From: Massospora cicadina
Taxonomy: Eukaryota; Entomophthoromycota; Entomophthoromycetes; Entomophthorales; Entomophthoraceae
DNA: 64,000 nt
Assembly (NCBI GenBank): GCA_022478985.1
Contig: JAKSZP010009200.1
Span: 371,934-435,933, forward strand
Reading direction: 5' to 3'
The position numbers were made by a program, and so were the translations under genes. The notes beneath the pieces are model-generated. The model made no database searches. It was given only the letters and a program-made list of their open reading frames with translations, and was not told the origin of the DNA. Shown piece by piece: positions 48,732-60,245 of this stretch. Numbering within the stretch: the first letter of the stretch is position 1; each line of letters starts with the position of its first letter.

Positions 48732-50150
48732 TGCACCTTAGGTGTGAGGGGTGGGCCCCCTGGCCCACCAGCCTCTTCCAGGTCCCCATGGGCTTTCACA
48801 GCAGTGCGGGTATTAGCAGCAACGCTATTGGGGTTTTTGTTAATTTTTGCAGAACGAGTTGCATAGGCTTTGGCCTTCGCTTTTTGTTTTCCCAATGTCG
48901 GACGAATTTTTTGCGGTGCGGATAAGTTTGGTGCACCGTCGAGTGGGGAAAAAAAATTTTTTTGGTTGGGATAGGTCCCAAGTTGGTTTTGACCAGGGCT
49001 TGGGTGCAGCAATTGGGTGAGATCAAATCTCCCATTGGATCCTCGGATTGAGTGGCCCATTCAGCTTGGGCCTCCCAATCTGATTGGGTGATGGATTCCC
49101 AAGTTGCTTCTGCCGCGAAGGTCTCCATGTCCTCCTGGCGTTGTGAGTGTGGGATGGTGGTGGTGACCTTGGCTGCTTCCTTGGCCGCAGTCCTATGGGC
49201 CTGCTTGGCCTTCTTCCACTCCTGCAGGGAGATGGGCTTTACCAATAGGTAGCAGCCTTGTGCTCCCCACGGGAAAGCCTCTTTGGTGCTTGTGGTTGGT
49301 TCATAGTGCGCTTCTCCACTGGCCATGGCCGCTGAGGGGTGCTCTTGGAATGTAACGCCCTCTTTAATGGGGCACGTGTGTGCCTTATGGCCGAACGCAT
49401 CACAGTGGGTGCAAATGGGGGGCGCGCTGTCCACGGTTACCCGGAATGGGTGGGTGGTGTGCCCTGCGATATCAATAAAGGTGGAGTGCGGGATCTGGGT
49501 TAGGTCCTTCACGATCTCCTCAGTTGGGTTCAGAACTGCGATGGCTTTGCCGGTGCACAGGTGTGGCATCAGCGTGAAACGTTGCATTTCGAAAGATTGT
49601 ATTTCACCGTATATGGCGAGACCATCTTTCAGGTGTTGCTCCAAAATGTCACGTTTTACTGTAGTAGCAAAAAGTCAAACGTGAGGAAAATTTGGTTTGA
49701 TTTTGTCCATCTGGTGCATTTAGTTTTGACGACCCGTTGCCCTTCGGGGAGGTTGACCACTACGCGCACCGCTGCAGCCTCATCTGCTGCTATTTTGCTT
49801 TCAAAATTTAGGTCCAGCCAACCGCGTGACATGGAGTGAGTTGCAACGTACACCGCAGTCGGGAAAATTTTGTGTACATCTTCACAAAATTTTTCCCATA
49901 GGGCCGTTTTTTGGATGTCCAGATACACACAGACTCCAAATTCCACCGACAAAAGTGGCTGGGAATGTGGCGTATTGATGTACTGGTTGCATCGTGCTTG
50001 CCACGTGAGTATCTCCAGGAAAATTGTGACCGCCATTTTTTTTAGATTTTTTTCTATTCTTTCGGATTCTCCGGGGCGTTTTTGAATGTTAGAGGCCGCG
50101 GGCCTTCCGCCTGCTCCTCTTGCCTTGCTTGCCCAACTGCTCCCAGACAT
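48710..50150 (-). pseudogene. LINE ORF1: nucleic-acid-binding protein, broken
   Basis: Starts MSGSSWASKARGAGG at 50150. An RRM-like region is plausible (GWLDLNFESKIAADEA). A frameshift near 49650, at a run of five T, joins it to a 282-codon frame. That frame has a CCHC knuckle CTHCDAFGHKAHTC at about 49390-49430. The C-terminus is basic and Gln-rich. A second frame change near 48850-49050 leads to the stop at 48710-48712. ORF1 proteins of L1-type elements coat their RNA. Confidence 0.85.
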
Positions 50151-50264
50151 GGGCGCAGACTAATCCCCTCTATGAGATTATCATACTAGATTTAGTCTTG
50201 AATTGAATGGGTTGCAAAAGTGTTTGCAACGAGAAAGAAAAGTTGGTTGTCATTAATTGGTATT

Positions 50265-51117
50265 AAAACAGGTCAATTCACACAAAATAACAGGTAATTG
50301 TATGAGGCAGATGCTCAAAATGTAGGATAAATCCCATATTGGTCAATATAAGGGTTTTTTATAAAAAAAAAATAAATACACTGAGTATTGAATAATCACA
50401 GTGGTGAAAGTAAAGTGGAATATGGTCTTTGTATAATAAACTTCCAAAGCTATTGTAGAACAAGATCTTCTTCCTAATGGCAATCTCTCCTAGATATGCT
50501 CTTTTAAATCCAAGGGTTCTCATTAGTACAATCTATTACTAACTGGTCAGCACTTAGAATTACAGGTTAGATGCACAGTACTTAAGATAGGTTTAGGAAA
50601 CAAATGCCTTATGCTTAGGGCATTTCCATAATAACAGTCATCAACCAATTTTAATTGAGACACTGCAGTTGGCCACACCTAGTGATAGAAAGTTATTTAT
50701 GATCTTTTTAATGCCGGTACAGGGTCAAAGAGTGAATATTAAAATATCTTTGTAGGTGTTACTAAAACTAAATCCACATGGTGAGGTGTGGATGTACAAA
50801 AAATTTAGAGTTGCACTAGTGGTAATTAACGGCTCAATTGTCATAACTAATTACCCTTCATAAAAGGCTCTGAGGCGAGGTAGCTGATAGATGTTTAATA
50901 CTAGAATTTACCAACTATAATTATAAGTGTGGGGCACAGGGAGAGGGAATAATATTAAAGTAATCCTAAAAATTAACTTTCGTCTAGCGTAACTTAATCT
51001 AAGCCTTTTGTCTAATTTAAGTTAATCAACAAAAAACTAAATTGATAAGTTATTATAAAGTTGTTTGGTCATACCAATCTCAACAGAAGGGACTCTCATT
51101 AGGATAATATAAGGCCA
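50265..51117 (-). repeat. element E, 5' LTR, outer piece
   Basis: Continues the LTR interrupted by the LINE and aligns with 30100-30952. It ends next to the resumed integrase frame of element D. Confidence 0.7.
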
Positions 51118-51830
51118 GAGATACCTGCTATACAGATGATGAAATTAATAGACTTGATTATCAAGGCTTACAAGTCCATGAACCATGGAGGATTCACAAT
51201 TACGTTCAAACATCTGAAAAAGTATTACTAATGAAAGTTGATGCGCTTAAACTTTCACAAGGCTATTGACAGTTGTGATAAGTGTCAATTGGAAGCTCCA
51301 TACTGAAAGAGCTGCTCATAACATCTAGGTAAACCCAATTTTAATTTTCAACCTTGTTCAAATAAACATTTAAGGGACGCAGCTAATAATGAGTGAAAAG
51401 TTTGATATAATTGTGAAGGCCATTGGCCACCTTCAAATTGTATGGAGGCCAAATCAATCAAGTACTTGGGAGCCACAAAAACTTCCAAATTTAACTAAGA
51501 AGATATTGCATACAGTCATGGGTGCCTCAATTTACTTGATGAATGACAAAACCAACTTCACCTCTAATGATTTCACAGCTTATTGAGCTGATGTAGGTTT
51601 GGGGGCTCTGACGCCTTATCACCCCAAAACAAGGGAATATTGGAGCAAGTAAACAGTATTCTAGTCATAACCTTGTAGAAGTTTACATTAGGCAGGCCAT
51701 CCACCTGGAACCCTATCTTACCCTCCGCTGTCATTGCATATAATTTTGCATTTTTACTAAACTATGGGAATGTCATAGTTTCAACTATTGTATAAAGACA
51801 GTCACAATGTGTAAATCTAGGGGAGCAACC
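51118..51830 (+). pseudogene. Ty3/gypsy element D: integrase, resumed after E
   Basis: The zinc-binding part is readable (MNHGGFTITFKHLKKYY, then SCDKCQLEAPY). The core follows with LMNDKTNFTSNDFTAY and LTPYHPKTREYW. The second catalytic Asp region is altered (NDKT for the usual .DNGT), and the frame has stops. It supplies the domain missing after the RNase H at 28838-30079. Confidence 0.8.
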
Positions 51831-51924
51831 TGTCAAAAAGACGGCAAGTGAAGTTTAGATTGTCCTGCAAATTGGGATGCACATGCACCCAAAATCCAAG
51901 TCAGAATTCTAGAGGCATCACCAC

Positions 51925-52311
51925 TCAAATGATGTTAAACTGTGCAGGAAGATGCACGAAGATTGTGCGCTGATGAGCAGCAAGTGTAAAATGAAACCCA
52001 GCAAGGAACCAGGTTGTTGCAACTTTAGACCCAGTGGGTCTTAGGGCTGTGAGTTGTATAATCGAATTTGGTAGCTTGGGAACCTCCATAGGAGTGTTTG
52101 GTATGAAAACGGAGGCAAGGTGGCAGATCCTCACCTGTAGTGAAGACAGATTGGCCCACAGGATATCAATATCTTGCTGGCGAATGGCCTCAACAATTAA
52201 GTTGTATTCCCAGAAATTTCTTGCACTATACACCCAATTGAATGTGATTGGAGCCATAGTTACTACCATTACTGGTATTGCCCAACCAATATGAGGCCCA
52301 AGAAGCCACAT
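51925..52311 (-). CDS. 128-codon open frame, unrecognised
   Basis: Opens with a hydrophobic stretch (IGWAIPVMVVTMAPITFNWV) that could span a membrane, followed by IRQQDIDILWANLSSLQVRI. No family is recognised. It lies between D integrase and repeat F, antisense to D. It may be chance or the relic of another element. No promoter or conserved neighbour supports it. Confidence 0.25.
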   Translation of the reverse strand: MWLLGPHIGWAIPVMVVTMAPITFNWVYSARNFWEYNLIVEAIRQQDIDILWANLSSLQVRICHLASVFIPNTPMEVPKLPNSIIQLTALRPTGSKVATTWFLAGFHFTLAAHQRTIFVHLPAQFNII

Positions 52312-52339
52312 CGTTAGTGACTTATGGAGTTTGGCATGA

Positions 52340-52929
52340 AAAAATTGAAATAAATTTAAATATTGGAAACTTGGGGATATTTTTTAATGAATGGTAAATT
52401 GAGAAAATTAACCGTCAATTTCCTCAGTGTTTTATGATTGCTTAAATAGAAGATCAATTTGGGGAATAACCTAGATAAACATAGGATCTGGGCCCTCAAT
52501 ATTTAATTTACCTTGCAACCTTTAAGCGGGAAGGAAAAACAAATTCAATTTGAACTGACTCAAAATAGTCAGCGGTGGGCCAAGTCACTGTCAGTTTGGC
52601 CTCAGATGCCCAAATTGTGGCTTCACCACATTTATGATGGTTAGAATGACAGCATCTCACCTGATGGGTGATGGAGACCTCTCAAGGCTAACCCTCATAG
52701 GGGCAGTCCCAAAGGTTAGAAACGAGTTCATGATACTTAACCTGCCTGCACAAGGTCACTTTGGCATCATTTGGACAAGAGAGATGCATTAAATCAATCC
52801 TAAAATTTGAGGGAAGAGTTTTGAGCTATCAGCAACTTTTGATGATGACATAATGCCATCAGTGGGTTTTGCCAAGAATTCAGCATTTGATACATTTGTT
52901 TTATAGAAATACATACCCGTTAGGCGTTG
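52340..52929 (+). repeat. dispersed repeat F, copy 2, left part
   Basis: Matches 31640-32165 and stops exactly where element H and its target duplication begin. Confidence 0.8.
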
Positions 52930-52934
52930 TCCCT

Positions 52935-54111
52935 TGTCGCAAAATTGACCTTAGGCTCCGCTAGTATTCCAGGCTAACCAGTGTGAAGACTGGTGGCCCT
53001 TTGCTGTTTCACCTTCATTGGTGTACCAACCCCTATAAGTTCTGCATCCAACCCACCAACTAACCACTAATGGCTTTGCTTTTAGCCCCAGGCATCCTTG
53101 GTGTGTGCCCCGGCAAGTCCTGCCCCTTCCTTGGTGGCTCAGGAATTTCCACGCTGCCTCACCCTCGCGACCCTTCACCAACCCATCTGGGCATGCCCCA
53201 ACGAGTCCATCCCCCTTCTTAGATGGCTATGGCACCTCCAGCGCTGCACCCCTCTAGGGTTGGTGGCTATGCAGCTCATCCGCTGGTAGCCAGATGACCA
53301 GGTTCCCGCTGGTTCCTCATAGAGAGGAGACATGGGAGCTGGCAGCGCTGGCCACTCCAGGCATGATCACCCGCGCCTATCAGGGATCTCCTATCCCAAC
53401 TTCCCCACTCTAGTTGCACTAAGCTACTTCAAAAAAACAGGAAAGATAAGCAAATGATAGATGTTTATTAGGAGGGAATGAACGACTATTTATACTACTT
53501 TCAGGGCTACTGCGCCCAAGTGCTCTTTGGTCAATCAACTACCAGAAAACCCATTGGCCTCTTGATTCCAAACTTCTATCAGATCATAAACTTTATTCAT
53601 TTATACTCATAGTGATTCCCTCCAGATCTGCTCATATGATCACCAAATATTAAATTGGGTCAATCCATCCTCAGCATAAGTTAATGGTCAATCGTATAAA
53701 TTTATATATAAATAGGACTTTGAGCATCCTCGGCATGAGTTGCCAGTGCTCCAAATTAGTTACAATTCCCAAATGATTGATAACAAGTACGTCAACTTTC
53801 AACTGGAAAATCCCACAATCATTTCTTATGGCATTTGGTGCAGGGATAAGATTTCGCCAACTCAAATTGCAGTTAGAAAAATCATTGATAGATGCTGGTA
53901 AATGAATACATCAGCTTTCCACCAGAAATTCCCACAATCATCATGATTTTGATAGTCAGCGCCAAACTGATATCCGCTGAACCTAAACTCGATTAATATT
54001 TTTATAACATTAAATAGTATTGAACTAGGCGATTAGCTGGAAATTACGCCCAACTAATAAAAACCTAATTCTGATACTATCAGAAGGATATATCTGGTTA
54101 GAATCCTGACA
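52935..54111 (-). repeat. element H, 3' LTR
   Basis: On the minus strand starts TGTCAGGATTC. It is closely similar to 54291-55472. Short plus-strand open frames at 53098-53289 and 54454-54654 are the same LTR segment in both copies and are not taken as genes. Confidence 0.92.
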
Positions 54112-54290
54112 TTGCCGTCCACTTAACCTGATGATATCCTTCAGTGTGACCCACCCCATTGGTGGGCCAAGACCTCCCAGCGCCCTCAAAAAGGAGCTCT
54201 GGTCTTAAACAATGGCAAAAGCTACTCCATAACCAAAACCTCCAACTACTCAAGCAACCTACTAGCAAAACCCCCTGTAGTGAGCACCAC
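54112..54290 (-). other. element H internal region
   Basis: 179 bp containing only the primer-binding site at one end and a weak purine-rich stretch (AGTGGACGGCAA on the minus strand) at the other. No gag, pol or other frame of note. Confidence 0.85.
54271..54289 (-). promoter_or_regulatory. primer-binding site of element H
   Basis: TGGTGCTCACTACAGGGGG on the minus strand, one base after the 5' LTR, identical to that of element B. Confidence 0.9.
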
Positions 54291-55472
54291 TGTCACGAAA
54301 TTGACCTTGGGCTCAGCTAGTGTGCCAGGCCAACCAGTATGAAGACTGGTGGCCCTTTGCTGTTTTGCTTTCATTGGTGTACCAACCCATATAAGTCCTT
54401 CATCCAACCCACCAACTAACCACCAACGGCTTTTCCTTTAGCCCCAGGCATCCTTGGCGTGTGCCCCAGCAAGTCCTGCCCCCTTCCTGGGTGGCTCAGG
54501 CATTTCCGCGCTGCCCCACCCTCGTGACCCTTCACCAACCAATCTGGGCATGCCCCAACAAGTCCATCCCCCTTCTTGGGCGGCTATGGCACCTCCCATG
54601 CTGCACCCTGCTAGGGTTGGTGGCTATGCATCTCATCCGCTGATAGCCAGCTGACCAGGTTCCTGCTGGTTCCTCATAGAGAGGAGGCATGGGAGCTGGC
54701 AGCGCTGGCCACTCCAGGCATGATCACCCGCGCCTATCAGGGATCTCCTATCCCAACTTCCTCACTCTAGTTGCACTAAGCTACTTCAAAAAAACAGGAA
54801 AGATAAGCAAATGATAGATGTTTATTAGGAGGGAATGAACGACTATTTATACTACTTTCAGGGCTACTGCGCCCAAGTGCTCTTTGGTCAATCAACTACC
54901 AGAAAACCCATTGGCCTCTTAATTTCAAACCTCTATCTGATCATAAACTTTATTCATTTATACTCATAGTGAATCCTTCCAGATCTGCTCATCTGATCAC
55001 TAGATATTAAATTGATTCAATCCTTCCTCAGCATAAGTCGCTGGTTGATCGTATATAAATTCATATATTAATAAGACTTTGAGCATCCTCAGCATGAGTC
55101 GCCAGTGCTCCAAATCAGTTGCAATTTCTAAGTGATTGATAACAAATACGTTGACTTTCCACTGGAAAATCACACTTTAATTTCTTATGGTAGTTGGCAC
55201 AGGGATAAGATTTTGCTGACTCAAATTATAGTTAGAAAATCATTGTTAGATGCTAGTAAATGAATACATCAGCTTTCCGCTTAAAAATCCCACAATCATC
55301 ATGATTTTGATAGTCAGCGCCAAACTAGGAATATGCTGAACCTAAACTCAATTGATATTTTTATAACATTAAATAGTATCAAACTAGATGATTAGCTGGC
55401 AATTACACCCAACTAACTGAAAGCCCTAATTCTGATACTATCAGAAGGATTCATATGGTTAAAATTCTGACC
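54291..55472 (-). repeat. element H, 5' LTR
   Basis: Ends CGTGACA on the minus strand next to the primer-binding site. Its outer end has one substitution in the TG (GGTCAG). Confidence 0.92.
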
Positions 55473-55477
55473 TCCCT

Positions 55478-56080
55478 GATATTTTCAAGGGCCTTTTCAA
55501 ACTGGTGACAACATTAACCAATGGCCTGATGCTATTGATAAGTTTTACCGAGGATTTGACACTGGAAACATTCTTACAGGAGGTATACACCTGTCAGGCA
55601 TTGTCAACAATGTCTTTACTGCAGGTTTTGAACCAACGGCAGCGTTTCTCAATGGCCTGATGCCATTGGCAAGTTTTTAAAGAATTCAACACTTGATTCC
55701 CCATTTACTGAATGTGCAAGCCTGTTGGTCTTGATTACAAATAGTTTAAGGCTTCCAGACCTTCATTTTGAGGGCTCAGTGCCATCAACTTCATAAGAAC
55801 ATTTTGGCACATGGGGTGGCGGCTTCCAATTATTTTGGCACAATTTTACTCAATTTGGCATACTAATTTGGTTGAGGATATTGTGGGGACAGATATTGGA
55901 ATCTTCATTTAGAATTTTTGTTACAAATCGCTCATCTACCACATGTATGAGATCATCCTATGAGATGAGAGGGTCAGCTGCCCTTTTTGGGCCCTTTTTT
56001 GTGGGGAATGGGAAAACCACCCGGACTAAAAAGCGGAGATGCTCCCCCAGATTTACAAAACCCCTGCATCTGACTTTGGA
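55478..56080 (+). repeat. dispersed repeat F, copy 2, right part
   Basis: Resumes the match to 32171-32625. It contains an extra tandem duplication of about 135 bp (CAATGGCCTGATGC.ATTG at about 55518 and 55650) not present in copy 1. Confidence 0.75.
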
Positions 56081-59000
56081 GGTTCCCATTTGGGACCAAG
56101 AAGCAGAAAAAGCTATAAGTTGTCCCCTCCATCACCCTGGGCGATTTAGCCCTTATGGTAGATGAAAGATGGGTGATGGCATATTCCTTAAAGGTCACAC
56201 TTTGTTTTTCTCCATGTCAATCACTCAAAAGTTGTTACAGAAAGCCAAGAGGGTATTTGGATAAGTAGCCAGCCAGGGGTCTTTGCCAGCAGGGGTTGGC
56301 AGAAAAAAAACCCTTGTAAAGTTGACTCTGCAGATAAATTTCTGCCTAAGTAGTTTAATTTTTATCCACTGGGAGTGAATCAGGTAAATTTGTCTCAGGC
56401 GTGGATATTCCAATCTGCCATGGCCATTTGTCTTCAGTAACCATGAGCGCCGCTGATAGGTATAGGTGCAACAAACTCCTTCCTGACTTGGTGGGACCAG
56501 CCACGATTGGCCTGGTCATGGGCACATACAGTCACTTAGGGACAACTAGATGCCATTTCACCAAATGAAGTAGTGTCAGGAGGAAAAAGTAGGTGGCATA
56601 CTTTGAGCTTTAGTCAGCTGGCCAGGCTGGGATTGATCTGGCATCATAAAAGTAACTGAAAGATGATTTGATGTAATCAAATTGTAAAAGATTCCCTAAA
56701 ATAATGAAATCATTCAGTTTCTAATTTGATTTGTAAGCCTATAAGGCAGTGAAACCCAAAGGGTCCTACTGTCACTCCATTTCATCCCTTTTTCTACCCT
56801 TTAACCGTTCCATAAACCAATTCTCAAAAAGTTCAAATTTTATCTCTGAAGTTTAGTAGTCCTCCAGACATCTTGGAACTATGATTGCAAGCTTTAGAAA
56901 CATTTGTCTGGTTCTTGTGGCTGCCCCTCTATTATTCTATTAATTAATATATGGATGGCTGTACCAAAGGTATCCTGGCTGGGGTTTTGAGTGTTCACCC
57001 AACTGAAGTTCTAGGCTGTTTTTATTATTATCAGCACACTCCATGTTAAAATGTTTCCAAATATATTTTAATACATCCATGGTGAGAACATGAGCTCTAA
57101 AAGATATATGGAGAATTCTACAAGGCAATAATCCAGCTCTATACTGAAGCCTACTACAATGTACTGTCTCAGAAGATGAGATGTAAGGAGCATGACAACC
57201 AGAATTGACACCCTTTACTCGTTTTGACGTGGGAAGCAAGTTCTTTTTTATGACAACCATGGAATAAGTAGGACCAACATACTGAAACACATTTAAAAGG
57301 TCCTTTCAAAAGATTAAGATTAATCTTTTAAAAGACGCCTGTACGTTAAAGTATCCTAGAAAGTGGTATATCATAAACTAAATACATTTAAAATTCCTAT
57401 AAAATGATACTACTAGGGTGCCAAGTCATTGACCTCTATATTCACGCACTCAACTTGCTGATTATATGCAAATTGTTGATCTCTTATGTTTTAGTCAAGT
57501 GGGGTGGATATTGAGAAGTGATGTTAAACAATCATATGAGATTGACCCCCAATTCAACTACATATAAACCTTGACCCCCTTCTACCCTTGCATTTGGTAA
57601 TTTGAATTCTTTGATCCGCATTCATATAATTTTCTATTTCATCATTCTTCAAAATCGCCCACTATTGCCCACGCACCTTCAACTCTAGTTCTGTTCCCAG
57701 ACCAACCAAGATAGATCTATTGAAATTTATTTGGCTCATTTTCTTGTAACTGTATCCAATAAGTTGTGATATGATCTACATTATATCACAAGAAAATTTT
57801 ACCCAATCAGTCTAATATTGAATTACAATATATAGCACACCCAACCCCATAGGCGCATTAGAGCCTTTTGGTAGGCTAAAAATGGGATACTTATATGGTC
57901 CAAGCGCCTCAGAGAAGAAAAATAAACTGAGAAATTTTCTGGACGCCATCTTGTATAAAAAAGGTGTACAGCGTGATAGAATAGGGCAGATTGCAACAAT
58001 AGAGGCCATTATGGTACAAGCATTAAGACCCCACTGTTCCTGCTGGAAAAATTCTTATTAGTATGGTTATTTTTATCTAGACTGGAATTATTAAAAGATA
58101 CTACATTGAAGCCAAAAAAAAATTTTATTAGAAGCAATCTATATAATTTCCAAATTACAAGTTATCTTTTAATGCATTATGTCTTAAAGGAGGATACCCC
58201 AATGGTAGAATATAGACCCTCTACCACTACCTCCCCAAGTTCAATCCTGCTCAATGAATCTTAAGCAGAAGACAATTATGACTGAGTTGCATTGTGCACC
58301 AATCCTCAAACTGAGATGACAAATAGCAAATGCGGTCCATGGAGTTCCTAGCATATCATATGCTGCACATGGAGGTTTTCTGGGTTTTATCCTCCTTTCC
58401 CAATCACTCAGATTTCCCCTTAATTGGTGTGGTATCATCCCCAGATCAGCCCACCTTAACTAAAATTTTAAATGTATTATGACTTCATACATCAGCACAT
58501 TACAATTTTCTTCTTTACCTATGCTTAAATTGCCATGATATAACTCTGATTGCAGCTTTTTCCTCATTTATTTTAGAATCACACATCTTAGTTTCATCTA
58601 AATGACCATAACCATGTCTTTCTTGTCTATACACTAAGTCCTTGTTTACTCAGAAAGACGCCTGACATTATATTTAATAGTTACTTACTTAATAATTTCC
58701 ATTCATATGTATTTTAAAAAGAGTAACCTAATGCCCTTGTATAATTTACTTTTGAAGAATATGTAATAAATTATATCAATCTTTACATGCATATTAACTT
58801 TAAAATGGTAAAGCAAGAATATTTTAATATAATTTAATTATAAATTTGATATAGCCATAAATTTGTATGCTAAGTATGTATTTCCTTTTTTGCTGTGTCA
58901 ACAAATAATATAAAGCTTATATCTGCAATCAACTAGCAATATGGTATATCTTTAAAAAATTTATAATATAATTAAATGTGGCTGTTATGGAACAAATCAA

Positions 59001-60154
59001 CTATTTACTTTACCCATCAAATAAGTATATTTGAGCTATATATTGGTTTACATTATATGTAAAAAAGATATGAATCGTTTTGAGTTTAATTTACTAATCA
59101 TTGCAACTGATACCTAAAAAACAAAAAAAATCAGATAAAAATTATATTATTTTATCCCCTTTTTATTAAAGCATTTTTTGGCAATCTACTTTATTATAGC
59201 TATGTATTTTAAAATTAAATTACAATATATCTATACTTGATATACATAGTTTAAATAAACTTTAATATAGTCAATACTATATGATAAGCAAATCCATCTT
59301 TATTGCTGAAAAACAAGATATTTGATTAGCCTAATTAATTAGTAATTTATGCTGATAGACTAAAGAAAAAGGTTCTATCTTTAAATAGAGAAATTTCTTA
59401 AAGAACATAAATTTGATCTATATTAAAGTACCATGACTGTATCATCTTATTAAATAAAAACTTAACTTTGATTATCCAATTATAGACTGATATGAAAATT
59501 TTTTATTGATTGTTAGGAAACAATTTTATCTAATGTAAATTTGTTAATAGCTGAATTCACCTTATATTGTTTGTATTACCATTTAATCTAGCTGTATATA
59601 TATATTATCTTTGTTAGATTTGGGGTGGTAAAAAGGCTCGCTAGTGCTGTTAGCCTCAAATCCAACAATATAAGTGACAGGCTTGTCTCACCAGTTATAT
59701 GAAAATAAAGAAAATAAATGGATACTAAAGGGGTTTTTGATTATAGGGTTTTATTATGTGCTGCACATAGGTAAAAAAAGAGTCTATATAATAAATTGAC
59801 AATAGTGTATAAGGCGTCAAGGCTTGACGTTTGGATAGCTTGGGGGATTCCAAATTAGGTAAAATAAAATTTTACCCTATTAAAGCTCAGAAAACTTGCT
59901 TCACTTAGGCTGAATGATGGATGGGGAATTATGGTTAGCCAAGATGTACCCATGAGGTAATAATTTAATAAATACTTGCCAATCCCCATTTAATAAAATT
60001 ATTTCACCTTGGGGGACTCCCATCACATCTATAAAATTGGGTGGTCCCCAAGTAGGTGCTTGAATGGAAATGGTCATGGCTGGGGTGTGTACCATCTGAT
60101 GGACAACCTTTGGTCCACATTGTGGTCAGAGTAATCTGACTGCTGGATATTGGT
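56081..60154. other. AT-rich region without recognisable genes
   Basis: About 4 kb with only short frames (longest 116 codons, 56940-57290, not recognised). The part at about 58500-59600 is extremely AT-rich. A short inverted repeat TTGTGATAT...ATATCACAA lies near 57765-57793. No domain, RNA gene or LTR pair was identified. Confidence 0.5.
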
Positions 60155-60245
60155 TTAGTTGCCCATAATGTATTCAAAATCATGTTACCCTAATTTTTGG
60201 GGTTCCACCAAGAATTGGCCAGGGTCTTTTGGCTGAAAAATTGTC
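60155..60245 (+). repeat. short repeat shared with 4681-4762
   Basis: Both sites contain TTACCCTAATT...GGGGTT.CACCAAGAATTG..CAGGGTCTTTTGG. On the minus strand TGGTG(G/A)AACCCC follows an LTR-like end (CCA or TCA), so this could be an LTR/primer-binding-site junction of a family with a different tRNA primer. Confidence 0.5.

Larger units (their letters stand above)
44971..50246 (-). mobile_element. LINE (L1-like non-LTR retrotransposon), apparently full length
   Basis: 5,276 bp flanked by a perfect 18-bp target duplication (TTGTCATTAATTGGTATT at 44953-44970 and 50247-50264). It holds a short 5' leader, ORF1 with a zinc knuckle, ORF2 with APE endonuclease, RT and C-terminal zinc motif, and a short 3' UTR ending GCAATAAATTCA without a long poly(A). 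It is much GC-richer than its surroundings, and long frames survive, so it arrived late. Several frameshifts and TGA stops make this copy inactive. Confidence 0.95.
30080..51117 (-). mobile_element. LTR element E, inserted in D and heavily invaded
   Basis: Two diverged LTRs (about 30080-30952, and 44936-44970 plus 50265-51117) in one orientation, with a primer-binding site placed for minus-strand transcription. D RNase H lies to the left and D integrase to the right. Inside are element G, the LINE (in the 5' LTR), two K retroposons and the F repeat. No pol domain that clearly belongs to E was found, so it is either non-autonomous or too decayed to read. Confidence 0.65.
52935..55472 (-). mobile_element. 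compact non-autonomous LTR element H (TRIM-like layout)
   Basis: LTRs of 1177 and 1182 bp flank an internal region of only 179 bp. A perfect TCCCT target duplication (52930-52934 and 55473-55477) brackets it. The minus strand carries TGTCAG...TGACA LTR ends and a primer-binding site one base inside the 5' LTR. There is no coding capacity, so it must have used proteins of another element. Unlike typical TRIMs its LTRs are long. Confidence 0.95.

Noticed and set aside
30159..51127. ATACCTG at 30159-30165 and 51121-51127 as the target duplication of element E
   Set aside because: The left copy lies inside the E LTR once the LTR alignment is extended to about 30080, so the match is coincidental.
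53098..54654. Pro-rich 60-66-codon frames repeated at 53.1 and 54.5 kb as a gene pair
   Set aside because: They are the same segment of the two LTRs of element H.
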